Positions 42,306-50,779 of a stretch of 64,000 nucleotides of DNA are shown one piece after another. Within the stretch, counting starts at the first letter, position 1; every line of letters starts with the position of its first letter. The notes beneath the pieces were generated by a model. It was not told where the DNA came from. It did no database searches and was given only the letters and a program-made list of their open reading frames with translations. Position numbers and translations under genes: made by a program. Origin of the DNA: Papillibacter cinnamivorans DSM 12816 (GTDB taxonomy: Bacteria; Bacillota; Clostridia; Oscillospirales; Oscillospiraceae); contig NZ_FWXW01000008.1 of the NCBI RefSeq assembly GCF_900176335.1, forward strand, positions 21,998 through 85,997. Direction: 5' to 3'.

Positions 42306-42642
42306 GTCAACGCTCCTTTCCTTCCGCTTGCCGGAAGCCGGAGGACCCGGAAGCCCGTCCGGCCGCGGCGTGGGCCGACGCCCTTTTTCGGGGGTCTGCC
42401 GCTTTGCGTTTCTTTTCAAATCACTAGTATCCGCGTTTTCGGCGGGGAAATGCATGAAACGGACCCCGGGCCATAAGATATCTTCCGCAAACGGCCCCGC
42501 TTTCCCGATATGCGTATTCCTCCGTTTCCATTATACCGCAGCTTCTGAAAAACGCATAGAGGTCAGACGTCAAATCTGATCTTGTATTTTGTCCGGTAAG
42601 TAGGGCAGCGCCTGAATCAAACCTGCGGCAAGGAAAAATCCG

Positions 42643-42683
42643 TTGACAGAAGCGGGAAAAGGATTTACACTGACAGTGTAAAT
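42643..42683 (+). promoter_or_regulatory. marR-type promoter with overlapping operator
   Basis: TTGACA (42643-42648), exactly 17 bases, TACACT (42666-42671). A perfect dyad ATTTACACTG-A-CAGTGTAAAT (42663-42683) covers the -10, the classical arrangement for self-repression by a MarR dimer. Confidence 0.8.
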
Positions 42684-42708
42684 ACACGAAATGGAGAATG
42701 GAAGCACC

Positions 42709-43143
42709 ATGGAACAGAAAAAGGAAAAACGCTCCTCCGTCTGCAACTGCGTCAATCTCAGAAGAGCGGCCCACACCGTCACCGCCGCTTACGACAGGGC
42801 TCTGGTACCCAGCGGAGTGAAGATCAGCCAGTTTTCCATCCTGAAATACATCCGGGGCATGGCTCCCGTCAGCGTCAGCGATCTTGCAAGGGCGCTGCGG
42901 CTGGACAGGACCACTCTGGTCCGGAATCTCAAACCCCTGGAAGCCGCCGGCCTTGTAAAGGACAGCGCTCCCACGGGGGAGCGCAGCCGCCGCCTGGAGT
43001 TAACCGACAGGGGGACGCAGACCCTGGCGCAGGCGAACGACTTGTGGATGGGTGCTCAGAAATCCCTGGAGGAATACCTGGGAGCAGAGGAACTGAATAC
43101 CCTCAGAGGGTTGCTGCTGAAACTGGAGACAATGGATAATTAG
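42709..43143 (+). CDS. MarR-family transcriptional regulator
   Basis: 144 residues, winged helix-turn-helix. VSVSDLARALRLDRTTLVRN is the recognition region, and GERSRRLELTDRG is the wing. The ATG at 42709 follows GGAAG; one at 42691 has no ribosome site. It probably represses itself and the next gene, which starts 125 bases on. The Cys pair in SSVCNCVNLRRA could sense thiol-reactive or redox signals, as in related MarR proteins that control old yellow enzymes. Confidence 0.9.
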   Translation: MEQKKEKRSSVCNCVNLRRAAHTVTAAYDRALVPSGVKISQFSILKYIRGMAPVSVSDLARALRLDRTTLVRNLKPLEAAGLVKDSAPTGERSRRLELTDRGTQTLAQANDLWMGAQKSLEEYLGAEELNTLRGLLLKLETMDN

Positions 43144-43268
43144 CATCCCCCGCTGCGGGAGCTTATGTTATCGACTGCCGGCATCGAGCGGCGAAACAGG
43201 AAAAACCCGGCGCGCCGGAAAACCAAACCCATCCGGCTTCGCGCCCCGATAAAGAAAGGAGCCATATC

Positions 43269-44267
43269 ATGCCGCTGCTGAATACACCCCTGGAAGCCGG
43301 AAGAGTGAAACTGAAAAACCGCCTGGTCTTTCCCCCTATGGCTACGGCCAAATCGGAAAGAGGCGAGGTCGGTCCGGATCTCCTTCGGTATTACGATGAA
43401 AAAAGCAAAGGCGGCCATTTCGGCCTTGTGATCATCGAGCACAGCTATATCGCCCCCGAAGGGCGGGCGAGCGCAGGTCAGCTTTCCGTGGCGGAGGACC
43501 GCCTTGTAGACGGCCTGAAAACCCTGGCGGAGGCAATACACGCAAACGGATCCAAGACCGCCATGCAGATCAATCACTGCGGCGGCGGCATTTCCCCGGA
43601 GGTAACCGGGATCGACGGCTTTGCCCCCTCTTCGGTTTCGAATCCGGCCAGGGAGGGGCCCCTGCCCATTGCCCTGGATCAGGACGGGATCCGGAAGATC
43701 ATTCAGCAGTTTAGCCTGGCGGCTCTCCGGGTCAAAGCGGCGGGCTTTGACGCCGTGGAGATCCATTCGGCCCACGGATATCTCCTGAACCAGTTCTTAT
43801 CCCCTCTTACCAATCAGCGCGCCGACGAATACGGCGGCAGTCTCCAGAACCGGATCCGGATCCACCTGGAGGTGGTGAAGGCCGTCAGGGATGCGGTGGG
43901 AGAGGCCTATCCCGTGTTTCTCCGCCTGGGAGCCGCGGACTACATGGAAGGCGGGCAGACTCCGGAAGAGAGCGCCTCGGCAGCCCGGGAACTGGAGCGC
44001 GCGGGAGTGGATCTCATTGATATTTCCGGCGGTATGTGCCGGTATTTCAATCCATTTACCAAGGCGCCCGGCTACTTCGCCGCCGCCTCCCGCGTTGTTA
44101 AGGGGGCGGTCTCCGTCCCTGTGCTGGTGACGGGAGGCATCACCCGGCCGGAGGAAGCCGAGGAGATTCTGCGCAAGGGAGACACTGATCTGGTGGGCGT
44201 CGGCCGGGCCGCGGCCAAGGACTCCGACTGGGGCCGAAAAGCAATGGAAGCTCTGTCGGGCAAATAA
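43269..44267 (+). CDS. Old yellow enzyme family NADH:flavin oxidoreductase
   Basis: 332-residue TIM barrel with the FMN site. RLVFPPMATAKSERG, QINHCGGG and the long OYE signature around AHGYLLNQFLSPLTNQRADE are seen, then VPVLVTGGITRPEEAEEIL for phosphate binding. It lacks the C-terminal iron-sulfur/FAD part of 2,4-dienoyl-CoA reductases. Reduces activated alkenes; substrate unknown. The preceding MarR gene is its likely regulator. AAAGGAG precedes the ATG. Confidence 0.92.
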   Translation: MPLLNTPLEAGRVKLKNRLVFPPMATAKSERGEVGPDLLRYYDEKSKGGHFGLVIIEHSYIAPEGRASAGQLSVAEDRLVDGLKTLAEAIHANGSKTAMQINHCGGGISPEVTGIDGFAPSSVSNPAREGPLPIALDQDGIRKIIQQFSLAALRVKAAGFDAVEIHSAHGYLLNQFLSPLTNQRADEYGGSLQNRIRIHLEVVKAVRDAVGEAYPVFLRLGAADYMEGGQTPEESASAARELERAGVDLIDISGGMCRYFNPFTKAPGYFAAASRVVKGAVSVPVLVTGGITRPEEAEEILRKGDTDLVGVGRAAAKDSDWGRKAMEALSGK

Positions 44268-44328
44268 GCATACATCGGGTCACAGGGACTGTTCCGGGAT
44301 AGAACCCCCGGTTTTCGCAAGGCATTGA

Positions 44329-44410
44329 GATCTCACCTTTTGCGGATTTCGGTCACGGAACGCACTTTAAGAATCCGAAAAAGCTTTCGCCGGCGGCGAT
44401 CGGACGAGAG
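44329..44410 (+). repeat. Short dispersed repeat R2, copy 1
   Basis: 82 bases starting GATCTCACCTTTTGCG, with the invariant block GGTCACGGA and the end GGACGAGAG. It matches 47793-47874 (also 82 bases). No coding potential. Both copies lie between convergent or closely spaced genes. Confidence 0.55.
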
Positions 44411-44426
44411 GACATTTTTAACAAGC

Positions 44427-44455
44427 TGACGCGCCCCCCGCGGGGGGGCGCGTCA
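44427..44455. terminator. GC hairpin between OYE and HD genes
   Basis: TGACGCGCCCCC / GGGGGCGCGTCA-type perfect stem with CG-rich centre, followed by TTGTT. It serves convergent genes. Confidence 0.65.
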
Positions 44456-44510
44456 TTGTTCCAGTATAAGCACTTTTCACAAGGGCTGCGGTCTTCCCCG
44501 CTTTCCGGAT

Positions 44511-45077
44511 TCACAGCCCCAGCTCGGGGGGCAGACTGCGCATGGCCTGAATGGTCCTGTCGATCAGCTCGGTCAGCTCCCAACCCAGCATTTCGGCGCC
44601 GTCGGAAATCACCTTCCGGGAGCAGCCGGCGGCAAAGGCGGGGGTCTTGAATTTCTTCATCACCGATTTGACCTCCAGGTCGGAAACGCTGCGGGAAGGC
44701 CGCATCAGGGCCACCGCTCCGATGAGGCCCGTGAGTTCGTCCACGGCATAGAGGACCTTCTCCATGGGAAGCTCAGGTTTTATGTCAACTGAAATCCCAT
44801 AACCATGGCTTGCGGCGGCGCGGATCAGAGCCTCGTCCAAATCCATTTCGCGCATCAGCTGCTGCTCCCGGACGCAGTGTTCCTCCGGCCATCTCTCAAA
44901 ATCCAGGTCATGGAGAAGCCCCACCACTTCCCAGAACTCCACGTTGTCCGGGGCAAGCTCTCCGGCAAACCAGCCCATTACGCCGGATACGATCTCCCCG
45001 TGCCGCAAATGAAACGGCTCCTTGTTGTACTTTGCCAGGATTTCTCCGGCTTGCTTCTTTGTGGGTATTCGGCTCAC
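44511..45077 (-). CDS. HD-domain phosphohydrolase
   Basis: 188 residues. Metal ligands in HLRHGEIV (His) and VVGLLHDLDFE (HD), then AAASHGYG and DELTGLIGA (Asp). This is the order of HDIG-type hydrolases found next to metabolic genes in Clostridia. These cleave phosphate bonds of nucleotides; substrate unknown. Leader of about 160 bases carries a hairpin (45146-45170) and a nested inverted repeat. Monocistronic. Confidence 0.85.
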   Translation of the reverse strand: MSRIPTKKQAGEILAKYNKEPFHLRHGEIVSGVMGWFAGELAPDNVEFWEVVGLLHDLDFERWPEEHCVREQQLMREMDLDEALIRAAASHGYGISVDIKPELPMEKVLYAVDELTGLIGAVALMRPSRSVSDLEVKSVMKKFKTPAFAAGCSRKVISDGAEMLGWELTELIDRTIQAMRSLPPELGL

Positions 45078-45203
45078 AGGCTCTCTTCCTTTCGGGATTT
45101 TTTATTATACCGCTATTGGGGGAAAATGCGCAAAAAGGCATATTCCTGCCTGCCGTAACGCGGCAGGCAGTGGCATTCGCCGCTGAATTAGCCGTGGAAC
45201 ATT

Positions 45204-45270
45204 CATCATACAAAAACTCATTGCGTTTTTGCATGATGAGTATTATAACGCATCATGCCGAAAAACGCAA
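45204..45270. repeat. Three-arm nested inverted repeat
   Basis: Arm 1 CATCATACAAAAAC (45204-45217) pairs with arm 2 GTTTTTGCATGATG (45225-45238). Arm 2 also pairs with arm 3 CATCATGCCGAAAAAC (45251-45266). The pairings exclude each other. A TATAAT on the minus strand (45247-45242) lies between arms 2 and 3, so this may be the control region of the HD gene. Confidence 0.55.
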
Positions 45271-45354
45271 AGTGTTTCAGATGCAGGGACTACTCCTGCG
45301 TTTTCCGTCCACAGCCGCTTTCCCGTCAATTGTTTTTCCGGCGCAGAATTGGAT

Positions 45355-45383
45355 TTGACATTTCCATCCGAAAACGCTAAACT
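45355..45383 (+). promoter_or_regulatory. rex promoter
   Basis: TTGACA (45355-45360), 17-base spacer, TAAACT (45378-45383), with a 190-base leader before 45574. No TTGTGA-type Rex operator was found next to it. Confidence 0.55.
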
Positions 45384-45573
45384 AATACCAGCACAGGTTT
45401 TCCCCGGCGGGGAGCGGCCGTGCGGAACCGTCCGGCGGGACGGTTTGTTACTACTATCCGAGGTATTGAATTCGGCGGTCCGCCCGCCTTACAAAGCGGC
45501 AGCGGCAGGCTTTATGCGTGTTTTTCTTTGGAGAAAAATATAAAAACAAGTCTGCGGCGGTGGAGAAGCTTTT

Positions 45574-46212
45574 ATGAGGAAAGACAAAATTTCAAACGCA
45601 GTAATCCGCCGCATTCCCAGGTATTATCGGCATGTGGACGATCTGTATTACAACGGCGTGGTTCGTATTTCTTCCAGTTCCCTGGGCCGCATCATGGGGC
45701 TCACCGCCTCCCAGATCCGCCAGGACCTGAGCTGTTTCGGGGAATTCGGCCAGCAGGGCTACGGGTACAATGTGGAAAAGCTGCGCAGCGAAATCGCGGA
45801 AGTACTGGGAATGAACAAACAGTATAAAATCATCATCATCGGCGCGGGCAACCTGGGCCGCGCCCTGATTCAAAACTTTTATTTCGCCAAAAGCGGCTTT
45901 ATTCTGGACGCGGCCTTCGACGTGGCTTCCGACGTCATCAACACGGAAATCAACGGCGTGCACGTACATCACATTGACGCTCTGGAGGACTATGTGGTGG
46001 AATGCAAGCCGGACGTGGCGGTGCTCACCGTGCCGCGGAGCGTGGCCCAGAAAACGGCAGAGCGCCTGGTAGGCCTCGGAGTGCGCGGGCTCTGGAATTT
46101 CACCAATATCGAACTGAACATCCGGGATGCCAACGTGAAAATCGAAGACGTGCACTTTGCGGACAGTCTTCTCACTCTCAGTTATATGATTGCGAACCGG
46201 GATACTCCGTAA
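45574..46212 (+). CDS. rex: Redox-sensing transcriptional repressor Rex
   Basis: 212 residues. The N-terminal winged helix has VIRRIPRYYRHVDDLYYNGV, TASQIRQDLSCFGEFGQQGY and VEKLRSEIAEVLG. The NAD(H)-binding Rossmann domain starts IIIIGAGNLGRALIQN. The domain-swap helix is in EDVHFADSLLTLSYMIANR. Rex senses NADH/NAD+ and represses fermentation genes. The motif set is complete. The SLH gene follows after 21 bases. Confidence 0.96.
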   Translation: MRKDKISNAVIRRIPRYYRHVDDLYYNGVVRISSSSLGRIMGLTASQIRQDLSCFGEFGQQGYGYNVEKLRSEIAEVLGMNKQYKIIIIGAGNLGRALIQNFYFAKSGFILDAAFDVASDVINTEINGVHVHHIDALEDYVVECKPDVAVLTVPRSVAQKTAERLVGLGVRGLWNFTNIELNIRDANVKIEDVHFADSLLTLSYMIANRDTP

Positions 46213-46233
46213 ACGTACAGAAAGGGTTCACCC

Positions 46234-47370
46234 ATGAAGAAGCTATTGGTTATTCTTCCGGCCGTTCTGGGGCTGCTCCTTCTATTCGGGCACACCTTTG
46301 CCGCCCCGGGCTCTCAAAGCGACCCTCTTATTTCGCTCAGCTACATAACTGACACCTATCTGCCATCCCTCTCGGCCACCATCGAGGGACGAATCACCGC
46401 GGCCGGGAACACGGTTTACGGCAGTTCCAGCCAAAAGCTTACGGCGCTGGTCCAGGAGTACAGTCAAAAGCTGGACGCTCTGGCGGTGCAGAGCGCCTTC
46501 GCTCCGGAATTCATCCAGACCAGGGTCAAGTCGGGCGACGCCCTTACGGGCACCACCGGCACCGGATTCGTGCTGCTGGCGGGAAGCGTGAACGTCACTT
46601 TTTCCTCCGGCGCGGTGATAAACGTGAGCACCGGGACGGAGATCCTCTCCGGCTCCAGCCTTGCCGCCTCCCAGCGGTATCTCGTGGCCGAATACACAAC
46701 GGCGGTGTTCACCGTTTCCTCGGATACGGCGGTGGTGGAATACGAGGGCAATTACTCCTTTGCTTCCAGCACCGGGACCGACTATAACGCCATGGCGGAC
46801 GCCCTGAAGCTTCTGGGGCTCTTCCGGGGCGGAGACACGGGATACGGCTCGGGATACATGCTGGAGAACAAGCCCAGCCGCGTCGAGGGGCTCATCATGT
46901 TCATCCGCCTGCTGGGGGAAGAGAACGAAGCCCTTTCCTATGCCGGCACTTCCCCCTTCAAGGATGTGCCCTCCTGGGCAAGTTCTTATGTAAACTACGC
47001 GTACAGCAAAGGTTATACCAACGGGGTATCCTCCTCCCTCTTCGGGACTTATAGCACCATCACCGCCCCGGAATATATGACCCTCATCCTGCGTTCCATG
47101 GGATACAGCGACGCCTCCGGGGATTTTACATGGGACACTTCCCTTTCCTACGCATACAATAAAGGACTCCTCACCTCCGGCGAACAGGCCCTCCTGGCAA
47201 GCAAGACTTTCTACCGGGCCCAGGTGGTCTACGTTTCCTACTATTCCCTGGACGCGGCCCTGAAGGACGGCAGCGGGACCCTGCTGCAGAAGCTGATCGC
47301 CAAAAGCGTGTTCGGCGAAGAAGCTGCAGCGCAGGCGCGGGCCAAAGTCACCTCCTCCCGCATCGCCTGA
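46234..47370 (+). CDS. Secreted SLH-domain surface protein
   Basis: 378 residues. Signal peptide MKKLLVILPAVLGLLLLFGH. A central beta-rich region (about 60-175; LAGSVNVTFSSGAVINVSTG) resembles a repeated surface fold. At least two SLH-like repeats follow in 190-330 (TSPFKDVPSWASSYVNYAYS, KGYTNGVSS). It should attach to the cell wall. AAAGGG precedes the ATG, 21 bases after rex, so it may be read from the rex promoter, an unusual pairing. Confidence 0.85.
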   Translation: MKKLLVILPAVLGLLLLFGHTFAAPGSQSDPLISLSYITDTYLPSLSATIEGRITAAGNTVYGSSSQKLTALVQEYSQKLDALAVQSAFAPEFIQTRVKSGDALTGTTGTGFVLLAGSVNVTFSSGAVINVSTGTEILSGSSLAASQRYLVAEYTTAVFTVSSDTAVVEYEGNYSFASSTGTDYNAMADALKLLGLFRGGDTGYGSGYMLENKPSRVEGLIMFIRLLGEENEALSYAGTSPFKDVPSWASSYVNYAYSKGYTNGVSSSLFGTYSTITAPEYMTLILRSMGYSDASGDFTWDTSLSYAYNKGLLTSGEQALLASKTFYRAQVVYVSYYSLDAALKDGSGTLLQKLIAKSVFGEEAAAQARAKVTSSRIA

Positions 47371-47471
47371 AGGCTGCGTATCACCTGTTTGCACCAAATC
47401 ACGTCTCTTGAATACTATGGAGTGAGACCAGTCGGCGATTGGTTTTAGTCAGTAATCAGGAGGTACTCAGT

Positions 47472-47624
47472 ATGGGTTGCAATCAGGGTGGGTTCTTCGG
47501 CGGCAATAACTGCTGCTGCTGGATCATCATCATCCTCGTCGTCCTCTTCTGCTGCTGCGGCGGCGGTTGGGGCGGCATGGGCTGCGGCGGCGGCTGCGGC
47601 GGCGGCTGTGGATGCGGCTGCTAA
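47472..47624 (+). CDS. Gly/Cys-rich membrane microprotein
   Basis: 50 residues: MGCNQGGFFGGNNCCCW, a hydrophobic helix IIIILVVLFCCC, then GGGWGGMGCGGGCGGGCG. Twelve or more Cys. AGGAGG lies eight bases before the ATG at 47472. A tight terminator follows. Resembles small sporulation-associated or envelope proteins of Firmicutes in design only; function unknown. Metal or disulfide binding is plausible. Confidence 0.7.
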   Translation: MGCNQGGFFGGNNCCCWIIIILVVLFCCCGGGWGGMGCGGGCGGGCGCGC

Positions 47625-47652
47625 TACCTAGAAGCACATACCTGAACCCGAC

Positions 47653-47687
47653 AAAAAAACCGGAAGGCGAGGCCTTCCGGTTTTTTT
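47653..47687 (+). terminator. Terminator of the microprotein gene
   Basis: Stem ACCGGAAGGC / GCCTTCCGGT flanked by A7 and T7, loop GAG. Strong on both strands. Two more palindromes follow: CTGAAAAACATGTTTTTCAG (47694-47713) and a GTGCCCCGGGG hairpin (47758-47790). Confidence 0.95.
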
Positions 47688-47792
47688 ACTCCACTGAAAA
47701 ACATGTTTTTCAGCGGGTGCGGAAGTTGGTCAGCGTTTCTTCGGAAACGCGCAAAGTGTGCCCCGGGGAAAGTGAATTTCCCCGGGGCACGG

Positions 47793-47874
47793 GATTTCAT
47801 CTTTTGCGTCTTTTGGTCACGGAGCGCAACGCGAAAGCCGCAAAAGCTTTTCGCTTCCGCGAAAAGGACGAGAG
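47793..47874 (+). repeat. Short dispersed repeat R2, copy 2
   Basis: 82 bases from GATTTCATCTTTTGCG through GGTCACGGA to GGACGAGAG, homologous to 44329-44410. Confidence 0.55.
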
Positions 47875-47947
47875 CCAAACGCAGGGTACTATACCGGGCT
47901 TTGCCCGGATTCGATACCCCCCCGTCTTCGCACAGCGAAACAGCTCT

Positions 47948-48562
47948 TTATTCTTTCGGGATCTCCAACAGCAGCTCCTCCAGGGGAAGGCGGGGCCGTG
48001 GTTTGGGATCCTCGTCGGGAACACCCGCCGCCACCAGGGCCAGGACCACGGTGTTCTCCGGCAGCTTCAGGTATTCGGCTATTTTTTTAGGTTCCATCCG
48101 CCGGATGATGCAGGTGCCCAGCCCCATGGATACCGCCCGCAGGCAGATGTTTTCAATGGCGAGGCCCACGTTCATCATGGAATAAGGGATGAAGGCCTTC
48201 AGGTCCTCTCCCTGGGACATCTTGTACTGGGAGTAGTTTTCCATCGCCTCCCGGGACATGACTCCTGCTTCCACCAGCTCCTCCAGGCGGGGCCGCATCC
48301 TTTGGGTGTAAGCGGTGAGATCGGCACAGCAGACCAGGACAGCTCCCGCCGCGCTTACGAACCTCTGATTGTAGCACAGCTCCTGCAGCTTTTCCTTGGT
48401 CTTCTTTTCTGTGGCCACGGCAAAGCGCCAGGGCTGGAGATTGGTTCCCGAGGGTGCCAGGCGCGCTGCATCCAGAAGAGCGCGAATCTGCTCGTCGCTG
48501 AGGGGCAGGTCCTTATACCTGCGGATGCTCCTTCTTTTTTCTATGGCCTCCAGTGCTTCCAT
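47948..48562 (-). CDS. Nitroreductase-family FMN protein
   Basis: 204 residues. EKRRSIRRYKDLPLSDEQIR at the N-terminus binds FMN phosphate, and ARLAPSGTNLQPWRFAV is the family block. AIENICLRAVSMGLGTCIIR and LVAAGVPDEDPKPRPRLPL close the fold. Reduces nitro compounds, quinones or related. Start 48562 has AGGAG at nine bases; the longer frame is not coding. Monocistronic. Confidence 0.92.
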   Translation of the reverse strand: MEALEAIEKRRSIRRYKDLPLSDEQIRALLDAARLAPSGTNLQPWRFAVATEKKTKEKLQELCYNQRFVSAAGAVLVCCADLTAYTQRMRPRLEELVEAGVMSREAMENYSQYKMSQGEDLKAFIPYSMMNVGLAIENICLRAVSMGLGTCIIRRMEPKKIAEYLKLPENTVVLALVAAGVPDEDPKPRPRLPLEELLLEIPKE

Positions 48563-48742
48563 ATACATGCTCCTTTCGATTCCGGACGGTTCTCCCATAT
48601 TCCTGTATGGGAGCATTCTTCTGGTTTTTAGTATAGCATGAAATTCCATCGTAATATACCGTGAAATCCTGCGGAAAGCGCCGCCCCCACCGGGGCAGCC
48701 ATCTTTTATCGAATCATATCTTAAAGGTTTCAAAGGGGTTCT

Positions 48743-49049
48743 GGACGGGAACTGCGCGCTCCCCGCTGGGGGTAACTTTTTGTTTCTGCAAAAAGTCACC
48801 AAAAACAGACCAAGAGGCTCCGGCCTTTTGGCATCTCCACAAGAAGGGTGTTCCTGTGGGCGCTCTTAATACGTAATTGACTATCGGTAGTTTCAGACGC
48901 ACGAACTGCCCGAGGCCAAGAAGTCTCTATTTAGGCCCGCGATCGGAGCTCTCCGGATTTGGGTTTGTGGTGCTTAATGAATCTGTGAAAACGTACTTTA
49001 TGCGACGTTTCAGAGGATTTTCCCTTTCGAAAGTTTTCTTCCATGGGAC
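48743..49049 (+). repeat. Dispersed repeat R1, copy B
   Basis: About 307 bases homologous to 41288-41591, same strand, roughly three quarters identical by eye. It ends 33 bases before the malQ -35 box. No open frame is convincingly conserved between copies, although one plus-strand frame keeps several residues (LSGF, SK, GTF). Confidence 0.8.
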
Positions 49050-49081
49050 TTTTCCCTCCGCGGAGCGCGCGCCTCCGCGTA

Positions 49082-49111
49082 TTGACACGGGGAGGCGGGG
49101 GGCCGTATAAT
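49082..49111 (+). promoter_or_regulatory. malQ promoter
   Basis: TTGACA (49082-49087), 18 bases, TATAAT (49106-49111), both boxes perfect. A hairpin CGCGGAG/CTCCGCG lies directly upstream. The leader to 49234 is about 115 bases. Confidence 0.8.
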
Positions 49112-49233
49112 GGCAGGAAAGCGCGCATTTTCGTTTGTCCGGAGTTTCGGGAGCGGATGCAGCAGTTAATAGCTGTGTCTGTTTCGGTCGATCCGGTCGG
49201 ATACTATTGGGTCATAGAACAAGGAGGCAGCAT

Positions 49234-50745
49234 ATGGCAAACGGAGAACTTTCCTGGAAAGGGAGGCGGCGCGGCGCCGGCATCCTGCTGCACCCTTCTT
49301 CTCTGCCCGGTCCTTTTTCCGTAGGTACCTTCGGGGAATCGGCGTACCGGTTCGTGGATTTTCTGCGGGATTCCGGGCAGCGTTATTGGCAGATCCTCCC
49401 CCTCAACCCTTTCGGAACCGGCTTTTCTCCCTACCAATCTCCCTCCGTCTGGGCCGGATGTCCGTTGTACATCGACCCCGACCTGCTTGTAAATGACGGA
49501 CTTCTCACAGCGGACGAATGCTGTTCCGCCCAGGTCGGATCGCCGGATCTGGCGGACTACGCCCTGGCGCAGGAGCGGCAGGAGCCCCTTCTTCGTCTTG
49601 CCTTTTCCCGCGGCAGAGAAATGCTTTCCCGTGAGGTGGCGATTTTCTATCGGGAAAACGGGGGCTGGCTTTCCGACCATGCGCTTTTTTCTGCGGCGCA
49701 GCGGCATTTCGGCGGCGCAGCCCTCCAGGACTGGCCAGACGGGGCGCTTCTCCGGCGGGAACCGGGAGCTCTAGGGTATTGGCAGCGTGAGCTGGCGGAG
49801 GAGATATCTTTTGAGGTTTTCCTTCAATTCCTGTTCTTCCGCCAATGGAGGGCCCTGCGGGAATACGCGAATCAAAACGGGATTTTCATCATCGGAGATC
49901 TTCCCATCTATTGTTCCTCCGACAGCGTTCAGGTCTGGTCCCGCCCGGAGCTCTTCCGGGTGGATGAACATCTGCGCCCGGAGGCATACTCCGGCGTTCC
50001 CGCGGACGGCTTTTCCCCTTCGGGACAGTTCTGGGGAAACCCTTTGTACCGATGGGAGGCCCATGAGAAGAGCGGTTTTTCCTGGTGGCGCGCCCGTCTC
50101 CGGCATGCGCTCACTCTGTGCGATATCGTCCGTCTGGATCACTTTCGGGGCTTTCACAGCTACTGGGAGATTCCCCTGGAGGCGAAGGCGGCGTCGGAGG
50201 GCTTTTGGCGAGAAGGTCCCGGGGAGTCTTTTATTTCCCTCCTGCGGGAAGAGGCTTTCGGAGCGGGGTTTATCGCCGAGGATCTGGGGGACCTTTCCCC
50301 GGAGGCAAGGCGCTTTACCGAAGACAGCGGCCTTCCCAGGATGCGGGTACTGACGGATGCCTTCGGGAGCGGACCGGACAACCCCTTTCTTCCCCACAAC
50401 TGTCCAATCAATTCCATTATTTATACCTCCACCCATGACTCTCCCACTTTTCTGGAGTGGTACCGTGAAGCTTCCCCGGACGCGCGCCAATTCGCTTCGC
50501 GTTATCTTCGTCTCCGCCTGGAGGAGGGGATCTCCTGGGGTGCCGCCGCAGGCGCCTGGGAGTCGTCTTCGGTGCTGTCCATGGCTCCCATGCAGGATAT
50601 CCTGGGTCTCGGGGAAGATGCCCGCATGAACCGTCCCTCCACGGTGGGAGGCCGGAACTGGCGCTGGCGCGTCCGCCGGGAGGCCTTCAACGCAGAGGTT
50701 TCCTCCCGGCTCCGGGAGCTTACGGAAATTTATGGGCGGCTTTGA
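49234..50745 (+). CDS. malQ: 4-alpha-glucanotransferase (GH77)
   Basis: 503 residues. GAGILLHPSSLPGPFSVGTF and YWQILPLNPFGTGFSPYQS at the N-terminus are typical. GDLPIYCSSDSVQVW, the catalytic nucleophile in VRLDHFRGFHSYWEIP (Asp), the acid/base in FIAEDLG (Glu) and YTSTHDSPT (Asp) follow. Disproportionates maltodextrins in glycogen/starch metabolism. AAGGAGG lies seven bases before the ATG. The YbaK-type gene follows after 34 bases. Confidence 0.95.
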   Translation: MANGELSWKGRRRGAGILLHPSSLPGPFSVGTFGESAYRFVDFLRDSGQRYWQILPLNPFGTGFSPYQSPSVWAGCPLYIDPDLLVNDGLLTADECCSAQVGSPDLADYALAQERQEPLLRLAFSRGREMLSREVAIFYRENGGWLSDHALFSAAQRHFGGAALQDWPDGALLRREPGALGYWQRELAEEISFEVFLQFLFFRQWRALREYANQNGIFIIGDLPIYCSSDSVQVWSRPELFRVDEHLRPEAYSGVPADGFSPSGQFWGNPLYRWEAHEKSGFSWWRARLRHALTLCDIVRLDHFRGFHSYWEIPLEAKAASEGFWREGPGESFISLLREEAFGAGFIAEDLGDLSPEARRFTEDSGLPRMRVLTDAFGSGPDNPFLPHNCPINSIIYTSTHDSPTFLEWYREASPDARQFASRYLRLRLEEGISWGAAAGAWESSSVLSMAPMQDILGLGEDARMNRPSTVGGRNWRWRVRREAFNAEVSSRLRELTEIYGRL

Positions 50746-50779
50746 TCTGCCATATTTACGCAGAAAGGAACTTTCACTT

